The notes under the pieces: generated by a model
Seen by the model: only the letters and a program-made list of their open reading frames with translations
The model's database searches: none
Told to the model about the DNA's origin: nothing
Part shown: in pieces, positions 37,612 to 50,800 of the stretch
How the letters are laid out: each line of letters opens with the position of its first letter
How positions within the stretch are numbered: position 1 is the first letter of the stretch
Program-made: the position numbers and the translations under genes
Assembly (NCBI GenBank): GCA_000727475.1
Contig: KL647298.1
Span: 339,665 to 403,664 of the forward strand
Direction: 5' to 3'
Source of the DNA: Sarcocystis neurona
Lineage: Eukaryota; Apicomplexa; Conoidasida; Eucoccidiorida; Sarcocystidae
DNA length: 64,000 nucleotides

Positions 37612-37724
37612 TAACACCAGCAGCTCTTGTTAGAACGGAACATCCTTGTGGAAACTAGCAACCCTCATTAGAACGGAACACCCTTGTTAACACCAGCAAC
37701 TCTTGTAGGACTGAACAGCCTTGT
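37612..37724 (+). repeat. About 38-bp tandem repeat, three copies
   Basis: Three diverged units with the pattern AACACCAGCAGCTCTTGTTAGAACGGAACAYCCTTGT start near 37612, 37650 and 37688. A degenerate fourth start follows. Confidence 0.8.
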
Positions 37725-38556
37725 TAAGGAACTGCACCACCAGAGGGGCATATTGGTTCTTTCCTGTTGCACCGGTGCCGCGTACTCAACAATTTGCACC
37801 AGCAGGAGAAATCGCGCCTCCCCAGCCGCGACAACAGCCGCTTAAGTGCACAGAACTACACAGCAGCACCGACCGCGCGTGCATCCCAGAAGTTCAAGAG
37901 GCACCCGCGTCGCGGGGAGTGGAAGCCTACCGCAGCAACATTAGAAAGATGCAGAGCATCAGTTCATCCAAAGGCGACACAGGTGCAGCGGAGCTTCTGC
38001 AGTTCCGTAGATTCTTTGTTTGCTCAGTAGTAAGCGGCGAGCACTCTATTGCACGCGCGATTCTGTTTCAGGGAGGATAGGCATCACACAGAGAGCCCAC
38101 CGCACGTACGCTGCAGTACGCTACGGAGGTGGACACAGGCGAGCACATCAGCGAGCAACATGGTTGCCCAGAAGCGTCCACTCGCCAAGGTACAGATGCG
38201 GGCACCGCTGGAAAGCGCTCAACCCCGCTGCTGTTTATTGAGCGCGCCTCATCTGTGACACCGCAGTAAGTAAGTTATTTACCCTGCTCCGGCCGTGTCT
38301 GGTGCTGGCCGAGTTGTAACCCCTCTGTTGTATATATACGGGGGATGCGTGTAGCCGCTCTTCCTACTCCTGTAGCTGTGAGGAGACTCCTGCCCTGTCC
38401 CGCCGCCGCGAACATATTTCTGCTGGTGTAGGACGTTGTTTCTTGTGATCTGGAAGCTTCTGGCGTGTTACAGATCGTTGACGTAGCGAGATAACAAAAC
38501 TTCTCCACATTTTTCCTTCTCTTGTATGGAAATTCTGCTCGTGCGGTTGCTGTCCC

Positions 38557-39863
38557 TACTAGACTTGCAAGTCAACAGTTTGTGGTGGCACGCTGCTGCC
38601 GCTGTTGCTGTTGGGCTGGTGTTCAAGCTCCTGCTGCTGCTGCTGGTCGTCTTGCTTCTGCTGTTGCTTTTTCTTGCCGGATGCGGGTGTTGCTGATGGT
38701 GTTGCTTTCGCCACTGCTTCTGATGAGAGGCTGCTCAATGGGTAGCTTCTAGACACGTGTTGTTGGAGTGCCTTCCCTCTGCCTGCTGCGGCTGTCAGTT
38801 TGTCGCGCGTCTCACGTTGTCGCAGTGGCTGACTTCTAGACACGTGCTGGTGGACTGCAGTCACTTTGCTGGCGGCGTCTTCTCCTTTGTCGCGCGTCTC
38901 AGATGACACCGGCTGCTGCTGCTGATCGACCAGACACTGTCCTGAGCTGTCCCTAGTTGAACTGCACTTTGTATACTTCTGTGAATTGATCTACATAAAC
39001 TTGGAATGAACTGAACCCTGTACGCTCCTGCTGATAGACCAATGGAAAAACTCCAGATGTTGCCGTGTACGTAAGTTCGTGACATGAATACAAAGCGTAT
39101 GTGTACTTACCCACGCTCGAAAGCGTCTGCTTCTGGGAAACGTGCACGGCGTCTTCAGCCGTCTCTTTCACTTGTTTTCCTGATAGAAACTCCCTGTTTC
39201 TAATCCTGTTGCTGCTGTTACTGCTGCTTCTGTCACGGTTCCTCTTGCTGCTGTGCTACTGTGGCTTCTGCCGTTGCTTTCGCCCTTGCTGTCGTCCTTG
39301 ATGCTGCTTGCGTGCGCTGCTGCCCTCATCAGTCTTGTTTCACTGCTTGCCTCTCAGAAGCACTGCTGATCACCCTTCAGGCCTCTCGTGCAGGGGGCGC
39401 GCTGTGCTGCTGGTCGCGTTTGTGATGCCGTTTTCACAGTGACATTGCGGATTCTCTTGCTTTTTATGTCGCTACACTTACACTCCTGCGGCTGTGGGTT
39501 TTGCCTTTGTTTCTGTTGCTGCGCGTGGAGCATCCTAGTCAAGAGTGCTGCCTTACAGTGACTGTCACTGCTGCGACTGACGTGCATGGATGAATCTTGC
39601 GTTTGCTGTAGACACGTACGTGCTTCTGTTTCTGGCGGTCCCACGTTGCGGGAGCGCTCGCTGTCGTCGGTCGGTCGTTGCGTCGGGACAGCTGTTGTCG
39701 CTGCCGCTGCTGTTGCTCTCGTACCCAGCCCCTGTTGGTGGAGTGCCTCTGGAACCTGTCGGGGCTGCGCTAAGTAGGGGAATCGAGAAGAACGGCACCT
39801 ATGAGACTGGAGACAGGCTAGGAGCGCTTTGATTGCATTTCTACGGTTCCGATGTACACCCAC
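38557..39863 (-). CDS. Unresolved minus-strand coding cluster with HVSRS motifs
   Basis: No family recognised. Three minus-strand segments look coding. About 39863-39360 is Gln/Thr/Arg-rich and contains SMHVSRSSDS. About 39220-39112 reads EFLSGKQVKETAEDAVHVSQ and ends at a strong GTAAGTAC donor. About 38988-38557 reads from a TTCACAG acceptor and contains HQHVSRSQPL and QQHVSRSYPL, then a Lys/Gln-rich tail (SGKKKQQQKQDDQQQQQELE) and a stop. The shared HVSRS motif suggests one gene, but the phase between the second and third segments does not fit as read: the joined frame would stop after VEVYKVQFN. An exon is missing, the gene has a second end, or it is broken. Opposite-strand ORFs here are CTG-coded hydrophobic shadows. 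Confidence 0.3.
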
Positions 39864-40007
39864 GTACCGTAGAGGCAGACACGCTACAATTTTTGTTGGT
39901 CAGCAGCAGCTGCAGTGTGTCTACTCCCCCTTCTCCACGCTATCTTTCTCCGCGTGTGGCTCTCCTGCAGCAGCAAATGACCTGTGGTAGTGCGAACTCT
40001 GCAGCAA

Positions 40008-40531
40008 CTACTGCGACGGTGGTAGAGCTGAGGCGGCAAACCTAGAACCGTCAGCAGCAGCGCTGGCACCTGCGACAGCGGCGAAAGAGATCGCAGCGGA
40101 GGAGATCGCAGCTGCAGCAGCAGCAGCGATACCAGCAACAGCAGGATCGTAATATACGGCCAGAGGGGTACACACTCAAAGGAGCGAGCACAGCGTAATC
40201 GCCACGGCCAGCAGGAGCAGTAGCACGACCAACTCCCGACTCCATTTTCTTTTCAGCGGTAGCAGTACCCACAGCAGCAGCGGCAACTGCGGGAGCAGCG
40301 GTAGCTGAACAACAGCAGCCCCGCAAAGCACCAGGAAAAAGTAACAGCCGTGGCAGCAGCAGGTAGACTCTCAAGAAGGTGCAGCTGCTGCTGCGTCTCA
40401 CCCTCAACAGCTGCACTTAAGCGCATAAACCGCACCAGACGAAGTTGTTGGCACGCGCGCCGCGGCTCCCTGCTGCCGCTCACATTACTGTCGCGGGCTT
40501 GCCGCAGCATCAGCGCCAAGTTTTGGCACAT
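40008..40531 (-). CDS. Putative small three-exon protein, 106 aa, unknown function
   Basis: Model: exons 40531-40402, 40286-40158 and 40069-40008, with all phases consistent. Start MCQNLALMLRQARDSNVSGS follows an in-frame stop. Donor GAGG|GTGAGA, acceptor CCCGCAG|TT, donor GGCC|GTATAT and acceptor GTCGCAG|GT; stop TAG. Exon 1 encodes a charged helix-like segment (RRACQQLRLVRFMRL). Exon 2 has an Ala/Val run, then EKKMESGVGRATAPAGRGDY and VLAPLSVYPSG. The end is ALPPSQ. No homologue recognised. It may extend upstream, because an Ala/Pro-rich minus-strand frame lies at 40630-40490. It is divergent from the giant gene at 41857. Confidence 0.35.
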
Positions 40532-41856
40532 CGGCCGCCGCTCCAACAGGAGCCGCCACCATCGTCAACGGCACGAAGCAGCTGCGCGCAGGAGGCGGCG
40601 CAACTGCGACAGCAGTGGCGGTGGTGGTAGCGAGACCACTCGGCCTCTCCTGCCGAGGTGAGGCGGGGCCACAATACACCCCCAGCGCAGTCGCGCCACA
40701 AGGACGAGCCGCGACAGCGACACCAGCAGCAGCAGCTGCAACACACCGACCACCACGGGCAGAAGAGAAGGCTGCATCTGCGCGCCTGGCGTCCAGCTGC
40801 GGTTGGGCGCTGATGCATCATAGAACGGCTCATTCCTTCCTCTCTGTCCGTGGGAGCAGCAGCTGAGCCCGCCACGTACCACCAACAGCAGTGTTTGGTG
40901 AAACGTTCGAAAAATTTGACGAATAGAGCTGTGTTCTCTCCCTAGCAAGTTTTGGCGGAATCTGGCTCGACGCTGAGGTTCATCCCTTGCGTTTTTCTGT
41001 ATACCTTTGCGCCAGAGGCTGCAGCTCTCCCCGTCGTGCGCAGCAAGCAGCCGCTGCAGCAACTCTCTTGCTCCTCCTTCTCCTCTTCCAACGCCCGGCG
41101 ATTCTTTGTTGTGCTGTTAGTGCGACTTCCTGCTGCCGGCTGTTTTGTGACGGGTGTGCGTCTCCTAGCATTCCAGCTTTCCTACTGTAGCCGCTCCTCG
41201 TGATCCGCCGGGATCGCGCCCGTTTCCGTGTGTTGCTGTTTAGGTCGCCGTCGCTTCCCCGCCCTCGCTTCTTTTGAGTCTGCGACTGCTGTGCAGGACG
41301 CAGCAGCTGCTGTCGCGGTTTCTGCTGCTGATGACACTTTTTCCTGTGATGTTTCTTCCTTCACTCCTGCCCTAACCATAACTGATTGCGCCACTCGCGC
41401 TGCCGCGTCTCCCGGCGCCGACGGGCTCGTGCAAATTTCAACCGCCTTCATCATCGTGCACGCCAGCGTCAGCCGCCGGGCTACGACACGTCCGCTGCGT
41501 ATATCTCTCTCCGTGAGTTCCTCCCAGAGGAATTACGCTGCTGCTCATATACACCTACGCCTTTGTTCTTGCCGCCGCACATTCATGTAAATACTGCCCT
41601 CGTTGTGGCGCTGCTGGTGATACCTGCGCACACGTCCGCCACAGCTGCGACACCTTCTTCTCATACCCCAGCGTATATGCTGTTGCTGTTGTGGTACTAC
41701 TGCTGCAGCTGACCCTCCTCCCTTTTCTCCTCTCGCTCTTTTTTCCCCTTGCTGCTGCTGCTTTCCTCATCCTCATTCTTCCCCACCTTCTCGCCTCGCC
41801 TGCTGCTGCAGCTGCTGCACGGGGACCTACTTGCTGGACCTACCTTGCTCCACGCC
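40532..41856. other. Region between divergent genes, upstream of the giant chromodomain gene
   Basis: CTG/CAG-rich, with coding-like fragments on both strands: for example 41228-41590 (+) reads ESATAVQDAAAAVAVSAADD, while 41454-41182 (-) reads VKEETSQEKVSSAAETATAA. Neither could be tied to an ATG or to splice sites. It probably holds the 5' UTR and promoter of the giant gene; no TATA-like or other core element can be assigned. Confidence 0.35.
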
Positions 41857-44800
41857 ATGGCGTCCGAGAGAGACACGGTTCCTCCTCCCTTTGCTGTTGC
41901 TCCCCCTGGAACAGCAGCGGCTGCTGAGCGTGACACAGGCTCGGCTGCAGGGACAGGCGCGGCAGCAATAGGAGAACCGCCAGCAGCTCGCGCAGCAGCG
42001 GCGCCTGCTGCAGCGGGTGCAGCGGCGCACCCTCCTCCACCTCCTCCTCTTGCTCTTCCTCCTTCATACGAAAGTAGGAGGTCGGGAGCACGGACAGGAG
42101 CCGAACTTTCTGAACGGCAGTGTCCTATCTATTCTTTCTTCTCGACGCTTCCTGTGTTGTTCGGACACGGCTTCTCTTCTCGCCTGGGCACCCCTGGTGC
42201 TGCTGACGCTGGCCTTGCTGCCCCTGTTCCTCCTGGGAACTCACAGCGTCTGTTTCTGCTCTCCCCAGAACAGCAGCTACCTAAGCCCGAGATACTGCTG
42301 CCGCCGGCACTACTACCGCAACGGGGATATGGACAGCAGCAGATGCAACTGCGGCTGCCGCCGCAGTCGCAAATTGCAGACTGGCAGGTACGGCTTAACA
42401 CAGCGTTGCAGCAACCTGAGCAGCAAGACGTGTGGCTGAGGCAAGCCGTGTCGCTGCAGCAGCAGCTCGTGTTAGAGCAGCGGCTTCTTCAACAGCAGCA
42501 GCCGAGTCAGCAGCAACTGCTCGAGCTATTTGCCGCGCGCGGTTCGCAAGCGCAACTGCGGCAGTCCACCCCCAGGCAATCGCAGCAGGAGACACTGCAG
42601 CAACAGCCGCAGCGACAGCAACAACAACGGCAGGAGCCGCAGCAGCAGCCAGCGAGTGTCCAGGTACAACGTTCCGATGTACAGCAATATTACCTGGAGT
42701 TGATGCAGCAGTTTCAGTCTCCCCAGCAGCATGGCGAGACGCTTGTGCACCAGTCACCGCAACAGCAGCAGCAGCAGCAACGCGAAAGGAGGGGCTCGTC
42801 AGTGCGGCCGGGACTGGGTGAGCAGCAGCAGCTGGGTGACTACTCGATCCTGCGGCAGCCGGAGGACCAGCAGCCGCAGGAGCAGCAGCCGCAGCAGCAG
42901 GAGGAGCCGCAGCCGCAGGAGCTGCCGCAGCAGCCGCAGCCGCTCCTGCTGCCGATGGGAGCCCCATGGGAGCCGCTCCCGCAGCAACAGCAGTCGGCCT
43001 TTTCTGAGTCACCTTCGGGGTTTTCTGCTATCTCATGGAGAGCGCGGGCGCAGCCACCCGAAGGCCACCTAGCTACGGTGCAAAGGATCGCAGCAGGAGA
43101 ATTCTGGAATCAGCAGCAGCTGCCGCAGCAGCAGCAAATGTACGAGACGCGGCAGCAGCAGATGTACGAGGTGCGACAGCTGCAGCTACAGCAGACGCAG
43201 CAGCAGCTACTGCTAGAGAGTCCCTTTGCCACCTCGCTCGCCCGTAATGCAGCGGTACGCGTGCGTGAACATCTTTTTGCAGCAGCGCTACCAGCACGCA
43301 CTCTTCCCAGTAACGCCCCACAATATCTTCCAGGAGTGCATGCGTTCCCAGATGGCCCAAGCCTCGTAACCCGTGCTGCACAGCCGGAATTGCCTCCCGA
43401 ATACACCTCTTCTGCCCCGGCTGCTGCCGCTGCTTTTTCTGCTGCTGCTCCTGTTGCGGCCGCGTTTCCTGCTGGTGCTGCTGCTTCTGTTGCCGCTCCG
43501 GATGCTGTTGCTCCTGCGGCTGCTCGTGCTGCTGCTGCTGTTGTTGGGGCTCCCGAGGAGGGGGATGCGCCTGATGCTGCAAGCGGTGCTGCTGCTGCTG
43601 ACTGGGCTGCTGAGTTGGTCGCTACGGCTCCTACGCCTTTCTCGCCCTTACGTTTTTTTGCGCCGCTGCTGTCGCATGCAGTCGCCGCAGCGGCCTCGTA
43701 TTACCGAGGACCCGCTGCTGACGATGCGCTCTCCGACCGTCCCAGCACGACGGAACGCGACACCACCACCAGCAGCAGGGCAGGACAAACGCAGCAGGGC
43801 GGACCAGCGTCGGGCGTTTCACAATGGGGAGAGACGCAGCAGCAGCAGGCGCCGCTACAGCATCTGGAAGCAGTACCGCAGCAAGAACACCGCGGTGCTC
43901 TGCTGCAGCAACAGCAGCAGGAGGCTGTTCTCCAGCAACAGTCGATGCGAGATCTTTCATTGACGCAGCACCTCCGTGAGCAGACTCGATACCCGCAGCA
44001 GCCTGCGCAGCTCCTCTACTCGCAGCAACAGCTACATGCGCCGCCTCTCTACATGCAGCGACAGCAGCAAGCCCCGTCGTTGGATCTGCAGCAGCAGCAC
44101 GCGCCAACGCTCGCCTTGCAGCAGCATTTGTTCTCTCTACAGCAGCGGGGACTCTCTCTGCAGCAGCAGCACCAGCCCATGATTTCCCTCCAGCAGCAAC
44201 AGCCGCTGATTCTCACGCAACAGCAACAGCCGCTGAATGCATCTCAGCAGCAGCAGCAGCCACTGCTGATCTCCTTTCAGCAGCAACTGCCTGTAGTTTC
44301 TTCTCCGCATGAACAGCCGCTGAACTCCCCTCAGCAACAACAGGCGTTGCGTTCCTCACAGCGGCAGGAGCCGCAGCTTCTCCCACAGCAGACAAGCGCG
44401 TACTCGGCGGACCGTTTGCAGCATCCGTACTCTGTCCAGCTCTGGGCGGAGAGTGAGCAGGGAGTCACTGGCACACGCCAGCTGGGGCCGCAGCCCCGAT
44501 ATCAACAGCATCTGGAGCAGCAGCAGCTTCTGCAGCAGCCTGTGCAGCAGCGGCAGCTGCTATGGCAGCAGCAACACTCCCTGCAGCAGCAACAACCGTT
44601 ACAGCAGGAACAGCAGCAGCCTTTGCAGCAGGAGCAGCCTTTGCAGCAGGAGCAACTTCTGCAGCAGCAACCCCTGCAACAGCCCCATCACCTGCAACAG
44701 CAGCAGCATTTGTTGAAGGAGCAGTTAGAGCAACAACAGGCTTTGCTGCAGCAACAGGGACTGGTTCTGCCTCCGTATGAGCAGTCGGAGCCAGGGGAGA

Positions 44801-47800
44801 GTCCGTACGTCGACGATCTTCTTTCGTACGGTATGCAGCAGCATACAGCTCCGCTTGAACCTCCCCAACCGCCTGCTGGCGCTGATCCTTCTGCTGCGCG
44901 AGCTCTGGCTAGTGATGGTGCTACTGACGCCGGTGCGGCTGCGATGTGTCGCGCCTTGGTGCACCTGGAAGCCGCAGCAGAAGCAGCAAGGTTAGGTGCT
45001 GCAGCTGCCGTACGGGGCTGCCACAGCCTCGGAGCCCGTCCTCCTGAAGTAGGACGCTACCGCTTTCTTCGGTCTGTGCAGCAGCAGCTGACGCACCTGC
45101 TCGATCGCGACGCTCCGGCCGCTTCACAGCAGCAGCAGCAGAGGGAAGAGTCAAACTCCAGAGTCCAAAGACACAACGTCACAGACGACGTGGTACATGG
45201 TGCAGCTGCTGCGTCTGCCGCTAACTCTGCGGGTGCCAGTCCTCCTGGTGCTTCTGCTCCTGCAGCTGCTCAACCTTCTCCGCTTCATGCATGCCTAACA
45301 CGCGGGGACTCATCTGTTGACGTTCCTCCACCCCGCGCTGACTGGCCCGCAGCAGAGTCCCCTGCAACAGGTGCGGCGGGTTTGCCTGGTGTGTTTTCCG
45401 CTGCAGGCCCAACACACTCCGCTGCTGCGCCGGCTGCTGCTGGTGCTCCTCCTCCCGTTCCTTCTGCTGCGCGCTATGCGGGTACTGCTGCGGTTCCTCC
45501 TAGTGCGACACCGTCTGATGCTGCTGCCTTTTCTGCTGCTATCCCGAGTAGGGGTAGTTCTTCCGCTGCACCACATTATACCGCCGCAGCTCTGACTGCT
45601 GTTGCTGCTGCTCCTGCGAGTGCTGCTGACTACTCTCCTTCCTTTTCCGTGGACGACAGTGCTCCGCTCGTGGAGTACGCTGACCCTACGACATCTAGTA
45701 GTGGTGCTCCTGCTGCTGCGGGTGGCACGCGCGGCGCTGCTGCGCTTGCCGCTGCTGCGTCTTCAACTGCTGCGTCTGCAGGTGCTGCTGCTTCTTCTGC
45801 TGTTGCAGCTTGTCCTGTGCCGGAGTCGGACTCACGTGTGCCTGCTGCAGGCAGGCGCAGCGTCGGCAGCGGGGTCAGCAGCAGCATTAACGGCGGCAGC
45901 AGCGACATTAACAGTAGCAGCAGCAGCGTCAGCAGCAGCTGCATCAGCAGCAGCTGCAGCAACGCAGCTGTGTGTCCGTTCTGCTTTCCTGCTTCTTCTC
46001 TGCTGCCCCCGCGTTTTGCTGCTGAAGAAACTCCTTCCGCAGCAGCAGCCCCGGGTGACAGTGGGTACGCTGCAGAAGAGCCGGGGTCCTCTCCTGTTCC
46101 TCCTCTCTTCTCTCGCACCACCGCTGCTGCTGCTCTTCCCCCTGCTGCTGCTGCTGCCACGCCGTCCAGCGGCGGAGGTGCAGCAACAGATGCTGCTAGT
46201 CAAGCTGTTCCTATCCCTTTCTCAAACACTTCTGCTCCTCAGCTTCCTGCTGCTGGCGCTGCTGTTCCTGCTGCTGCCACCTCTTCGCTTCACGCGGCTG
46301 CATCCTCCCATCGAGCTTCTGGTGCTGCGCGCGCTTCTCTTCCTCCCGCATCTGGTTCTCTCCCGGCTGCTGCTGCTGCCCTTGCTCCTCCTCCTCGTCC
46401 TTCTCCTGCTGGTGCTCCTTCCCTCCTTGCTGCTGCTGCTGATACTCATGCCGCGCCCCCCCCTGCTTACGCTGCTGGTCCGCTTCTTTCTGCCCCGGCT
46501 TCTTCTCTTCGCGCCACTACTACTGCTGGTGCCAGTGCTTCTCCTTCTCCCCTAGCTGGCGCTGCCGCTCCTCTTCCAGCTGCCACTACTTTTCCACGTG
46601 CTCCCCCCCGTCCTCCTGCGCATGCGCCGTCCCGTCCTCCTCTTGCTGCGGCCGCCCCACCTGCTGCTGCCCCTGCCGCTCCTGCTGCTATGACCTCGCA
46701 CGACGCTCCCTGGGGTGACCAGTCCACTGCTTCCCACCCTGCTGGTGCTCACCTTGCTGATGCTCCCCTCGCAGCTGCTGCACCTGCTGGTGCTCTCCCG
46801 TCTGTTGCTCCTTCAGTGCCCGCTGCTGCTGCTCGTGCTTCTCGGCCTGCCGGGGCTGCTTCAGTCCCTGCTGCAGCAGTATCAGCGCCTCCTCCTGCTG
46901 CTTTTTTACCGGCCGCTGTTGCTCCTTTGCCTGGTGCAGCTCCTCCTTTCGCGCAGGGTGGCGCGGAGTGCACTCTGCCGTTTCCTAGCGTCGTTTTGTG
47001 CTGCAGCAACATGACTGGACCTGCTGTTGCTGAGCTGCCGTCTGCATTCCCAGCAGAAGCAACAGGAGAAAGCGCACCTCTCACGCTTGCCGATATTCAG
47101 CAGCCGCAGGAAGCCGATTCTGCTTGCTACTCTGAGAGTCTATCCGACAGCAGAGAGCAGAGCCTGACAGCAGGACGAGGGACACCTGCTGTTGCAGCCG
47201 CAAGACGAGGAGCAGTAGAGGCAGGTGCAGCAGCAGGAGGGACAGCAGCAACACGGACACCAAGAGGTTCAGGCAGGGCACGCACCGCGAGATTACGAGC
47301 GGCAACAACAGGCACGCCCGCGACACCAAGAACAGCGACAGCAACAACAGCAGCAACTGCAGCAGCAAGAGACGCGCAAGTGGACCGGTCCACTTCCCGT
47401 TTGAGGCGGAGCAGATCTTTGTCCCCTCCTGCGTCAGCACCGACAGCAGCAGCACCTCCTGCTGTGCCGGAGCTCGCGGGGGCCCCGGTGTTGTTGCCTC
47501 CCCCCTTGTCGCCGGCTCTGCCACGGCAGCAGGCAACAATGCCGAATGTGTGGGGCGTGGCGCCGTTGCAGGAGGCTCACGTCGTCTTCTGTTCCTCCGC
47601 GGCCGCAGCGCACGCAGCAGCAGCACAGGCAGCAGCAGCAGCGCAAGCTGCAGCAGCAGCAGAGGCAGCAGCAGCGGCCGCTATGCACGCGGGAGCATCG
47701 CCGTCAGCGTTTCCCCCCATCTCATACCCGGCCGTGCCGCTTGACCCCACGTTGCCTCTGCCCTTCCCTCCTCCCCCTCTCTTTCCTGGACGTCCCTTCT

Positions 47801-50800
47801 TTCCGGCAGCAGCAGCAGCATACGCCACAGGGACAGGAGCACCAGGTGGAACAACAGTTCCTCGCATTCCACCAGGAGCATCACAGGCAGCAGAACACCC
47901 TGTGATGCCAGGGTTTCCACCTTTCTTCCCCGTGCCGTCTCAGGGCGCGCTGCCGCCTGCCGGCGCTTGGGTCCCGTCGGGCGAGAGCCTTGGGACAGGC
48001 CTCTCAGGAGGAGGAGGAGCAGCAGCTGACCGGCGAGCTTCAACCGCCGCGAGCAGGCGTTCACAGGCAACACCGGGCGTGCGACAAGCGACGGCGTCGT
48101 CGTCAACCGGAGCAGCAGCAGGGGATAGACGCACAGCAGCTGGCGGTGGAGCAGCACGAAGAGAACGCGGCGAGGCAGCAGCAGGAGGTGGGAGGGGGGG
48201 GAGTGCAGCAGAGGCGGGGGACACGGCGGCGTCAGGAGGAGCTTCTGACGGAGCAGGAGCGCTGCCGACCGGCTTTCACGAAGAAGAAGACGCGTCATCA
48301 GCAGAGGAAGGCGAGGAGGATGACGCAGCATCTGAAGCAGAAGAGGAAATCTCTGGGGCACTGGTGCAAGGCGATGTAGACCCCGGCGGCGGCGGGTCGG
48401 AGGAGGTTGACTACGAGGCGGAAGAGGAAGAAGAGACAGAACTGCGGACGGGGACTGAGGAAGAGCGGACGGCACTGGAAGACGCTGACGCAGAATTGTA
48501 TACACAAGAACGTGAGGAGCTGCAGGAAGGATACTACATGCAGCACGCCAGTGCAGCAGCGGTCGAAAGGGCGCCAGCAGAACACATGCGGTCGTCGAGC
48601 CACAGCAGCAGTCTCGAGGAAGAAGAAGACGAAGAGGAAGCCGGAGACGTCGTCGACACGCAGGATGCAGACGAGGAAGAGGAAGAAGAAGAGGAAGAAC
48701 AGCTGCCTCCACCTCCACCCCCCCCTCCTCCACCTCGGTCTCGTCCTGCCCTTGCTGCCCGTACGAATACCAGCGGTTCACGACCTCGAACAGCGGAAGA
48801 AAGGCGCTGCACGCAGAACGGTGTTGAGTTGTACGAAGTGGCGGCCATAGTAGGCGCTCGACGTCTTGTAGAGGGACCGCTGCGCTTCCGCGTTCGCTGG
48901 CAAGGATATCCCCCGTCAGAGGATACGTGGGAGCCGTGTGAGCACCTCACCGGCTTGGGAGGGCTGCTGCAGCAAACCGTCAACCGCTTTGGATATGAAG
49001 AGTTCTACATGTGGGGTGTTCCTCCGTCTCGCAGAAGAACGCGGGCCGCGACTCTGCCCTCCTACCAGCAGCGGTGGCGTCAGCCGCGGTCTCTTCCTCC
49101 GCCCTCGCCACCCCCACGCCGCAGGCCGCCCCCGCCGCCACCGCCGCCGCCGCCCTCCGAGACGTGGCCTCCTTCCGGCGGCCCGCCCAATCCGCCTGCG
49201 CCTCCTGATGCTCCGCCGTCGTCTCCGATTGATGCTGCTGTCGCTGGCTTGGACCTCCCTGCGACCACTGGTGCGGCTGCTCCTGCTGCAGCAGCTGCAA
49301 CTGACGCACCGGCGGTTTCAGCGAGAGCGGCGGCTCCTGAGAGAACGGCTGCTCCTGTGCGGGAGGCTGCTGGTGCAACAGCGGCTACTCCTGCGGCAGG
49401 GGCTGCTTTTGCTGCCGCGACTGCCTCTGCTCCCGCTGCTGCTGCTTCTTCCGCTGGAGACAATACTTCAGGCGCTGTTTGCTCAAGCTCTGCTGCGGCT
49501 GCCCCTGCAGCGCCCGAAGCAGCAGTCTCCTCTCCTGGGGGGCCTGCGGCCGCTCACAGCCCTCCTGCTGATGGGATCGACGGGAATTCTGCTGCTGTTG
49601 CGGGGGCGGCTTCACCGTGCTGGCCACGTGCTGCTGCTGGTGCCTCCTCTGAGTCCTCCTGGGCTGCCGCCGCGCAGGCTCCGACGGACTCTACTGCGAG
49701 TGCTCCGGCCTCGCCCCGTCTGCCCGCGGATGCTGCGGCTCGGCGAAGGCTGCAGAGAGCTGCAGCTGAGGCTCGGAGAACACGTGCTGAGACAGACGCT
49801 AAGGAGAAGCAGCAGCAGCAAATGCTTCACGAACAACAACAGGAGCAGCAGGCCTTGGAGCAGCACCCGCAGCCTCGTATTCCGTCTGAACACCCTGTTC
49901 GGGAACAGCAACTGCAACAGCAGCAACAGACTCAGGGCGAGCAGGAATTCACGCCTGGCGAGGCAGGAGGGCTGCAACAGCCGCAGCAAGGTGAGGACTG
50001 CGAGCAGCAGGAAGATGAACGGCGACGTCGGTCTCGAGAGGCACAGGAGCTGCAGGAGCTGCAGCGGCGTCAGCAGGAGAGGGAGCGGTGGCAGCGGGAG
50101 CTGCAGGGGCGGAAGAGAGGGGGGTGGAAGAGCGAGGAGCATGAAGCGACGCTGCGAAGTAGTATGCTGGACGAGCTGCAAGAGCAGCAGCAGCGGAAGC
50201 GACGGCAGCAGGAGAGGCAGCTGCAGAGGGAGAAAAAGAAGGAGACGGACGGGGAGACGGGGAGGCAACAGCAGCGGCAACCGCGAAAACTGGACCAGCA
50301 GAGGTGTCAGGAGGTGCAGGCGCTGGTGAGACCCCAGAACGCGGACGCGGACCCGCAGCTCCGCCATCACAATACGAAGCAGCAGCAGCAGCACCAGACG
50401 CTGGTACCCGAGCAGCGACAGACGGCACAGCAGCAGCTGGGAGGAGCAAACACCGAGTCGGAGCGGAAGGTGGAGCAGCACGTGCAAGAGGAACAGGTGG
50501 TGCAGCCGCAGACGTTAGACCAGCAGCAGTCTTCCCAGCAGCATTGCGAGGAATGCTGCGGACGAGAAATATCCATGGCATCTCCGGACGAAGAAACTCT
50601 CTCTGGTGCACTGGTGCTTGCCACGGGGAACTGTGCGAATATGTGTGCGAGGCGACAGGCTGCCGCTTGTCTTTCCACGCAGCCCGTCGCTGCTGCTGCT
50701 GCCGTTTGCATGCGGGATGCACGCATAAGTTCTGACGGTGTTGTTTCCACAGAGGAAGAAACCGTGGGCTGCGAGTGCGCTGAAGCCCCGTCGACCTGCC

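Larger units (their letters stand above)
35134..38556. other. CAG-containing and AT-rich DNA without a supportable gene
   Basis: It holds two local tandem repeats (annotated separately), CATA/TATG microsatellites (35860-35880, 36415-36432) and three diverged units of the form AAATACAGCAGGTATACACC between about 36228 and 36355. Coding-like fragments in single frames occur at 35150-35260, 35530-35900 and 37760-38030 (+), but I could not join them into a gene. Confidence 0.4.

Noticed and set aside
43073..43582. Gln-rich ORFs antisense to the giant gene (and similar ones to 53300)
   Set aside because: They mirror the GCT/CTG repeats of the long sense frame, which alone is open for 11.8 kb and encodes a chromodomain.
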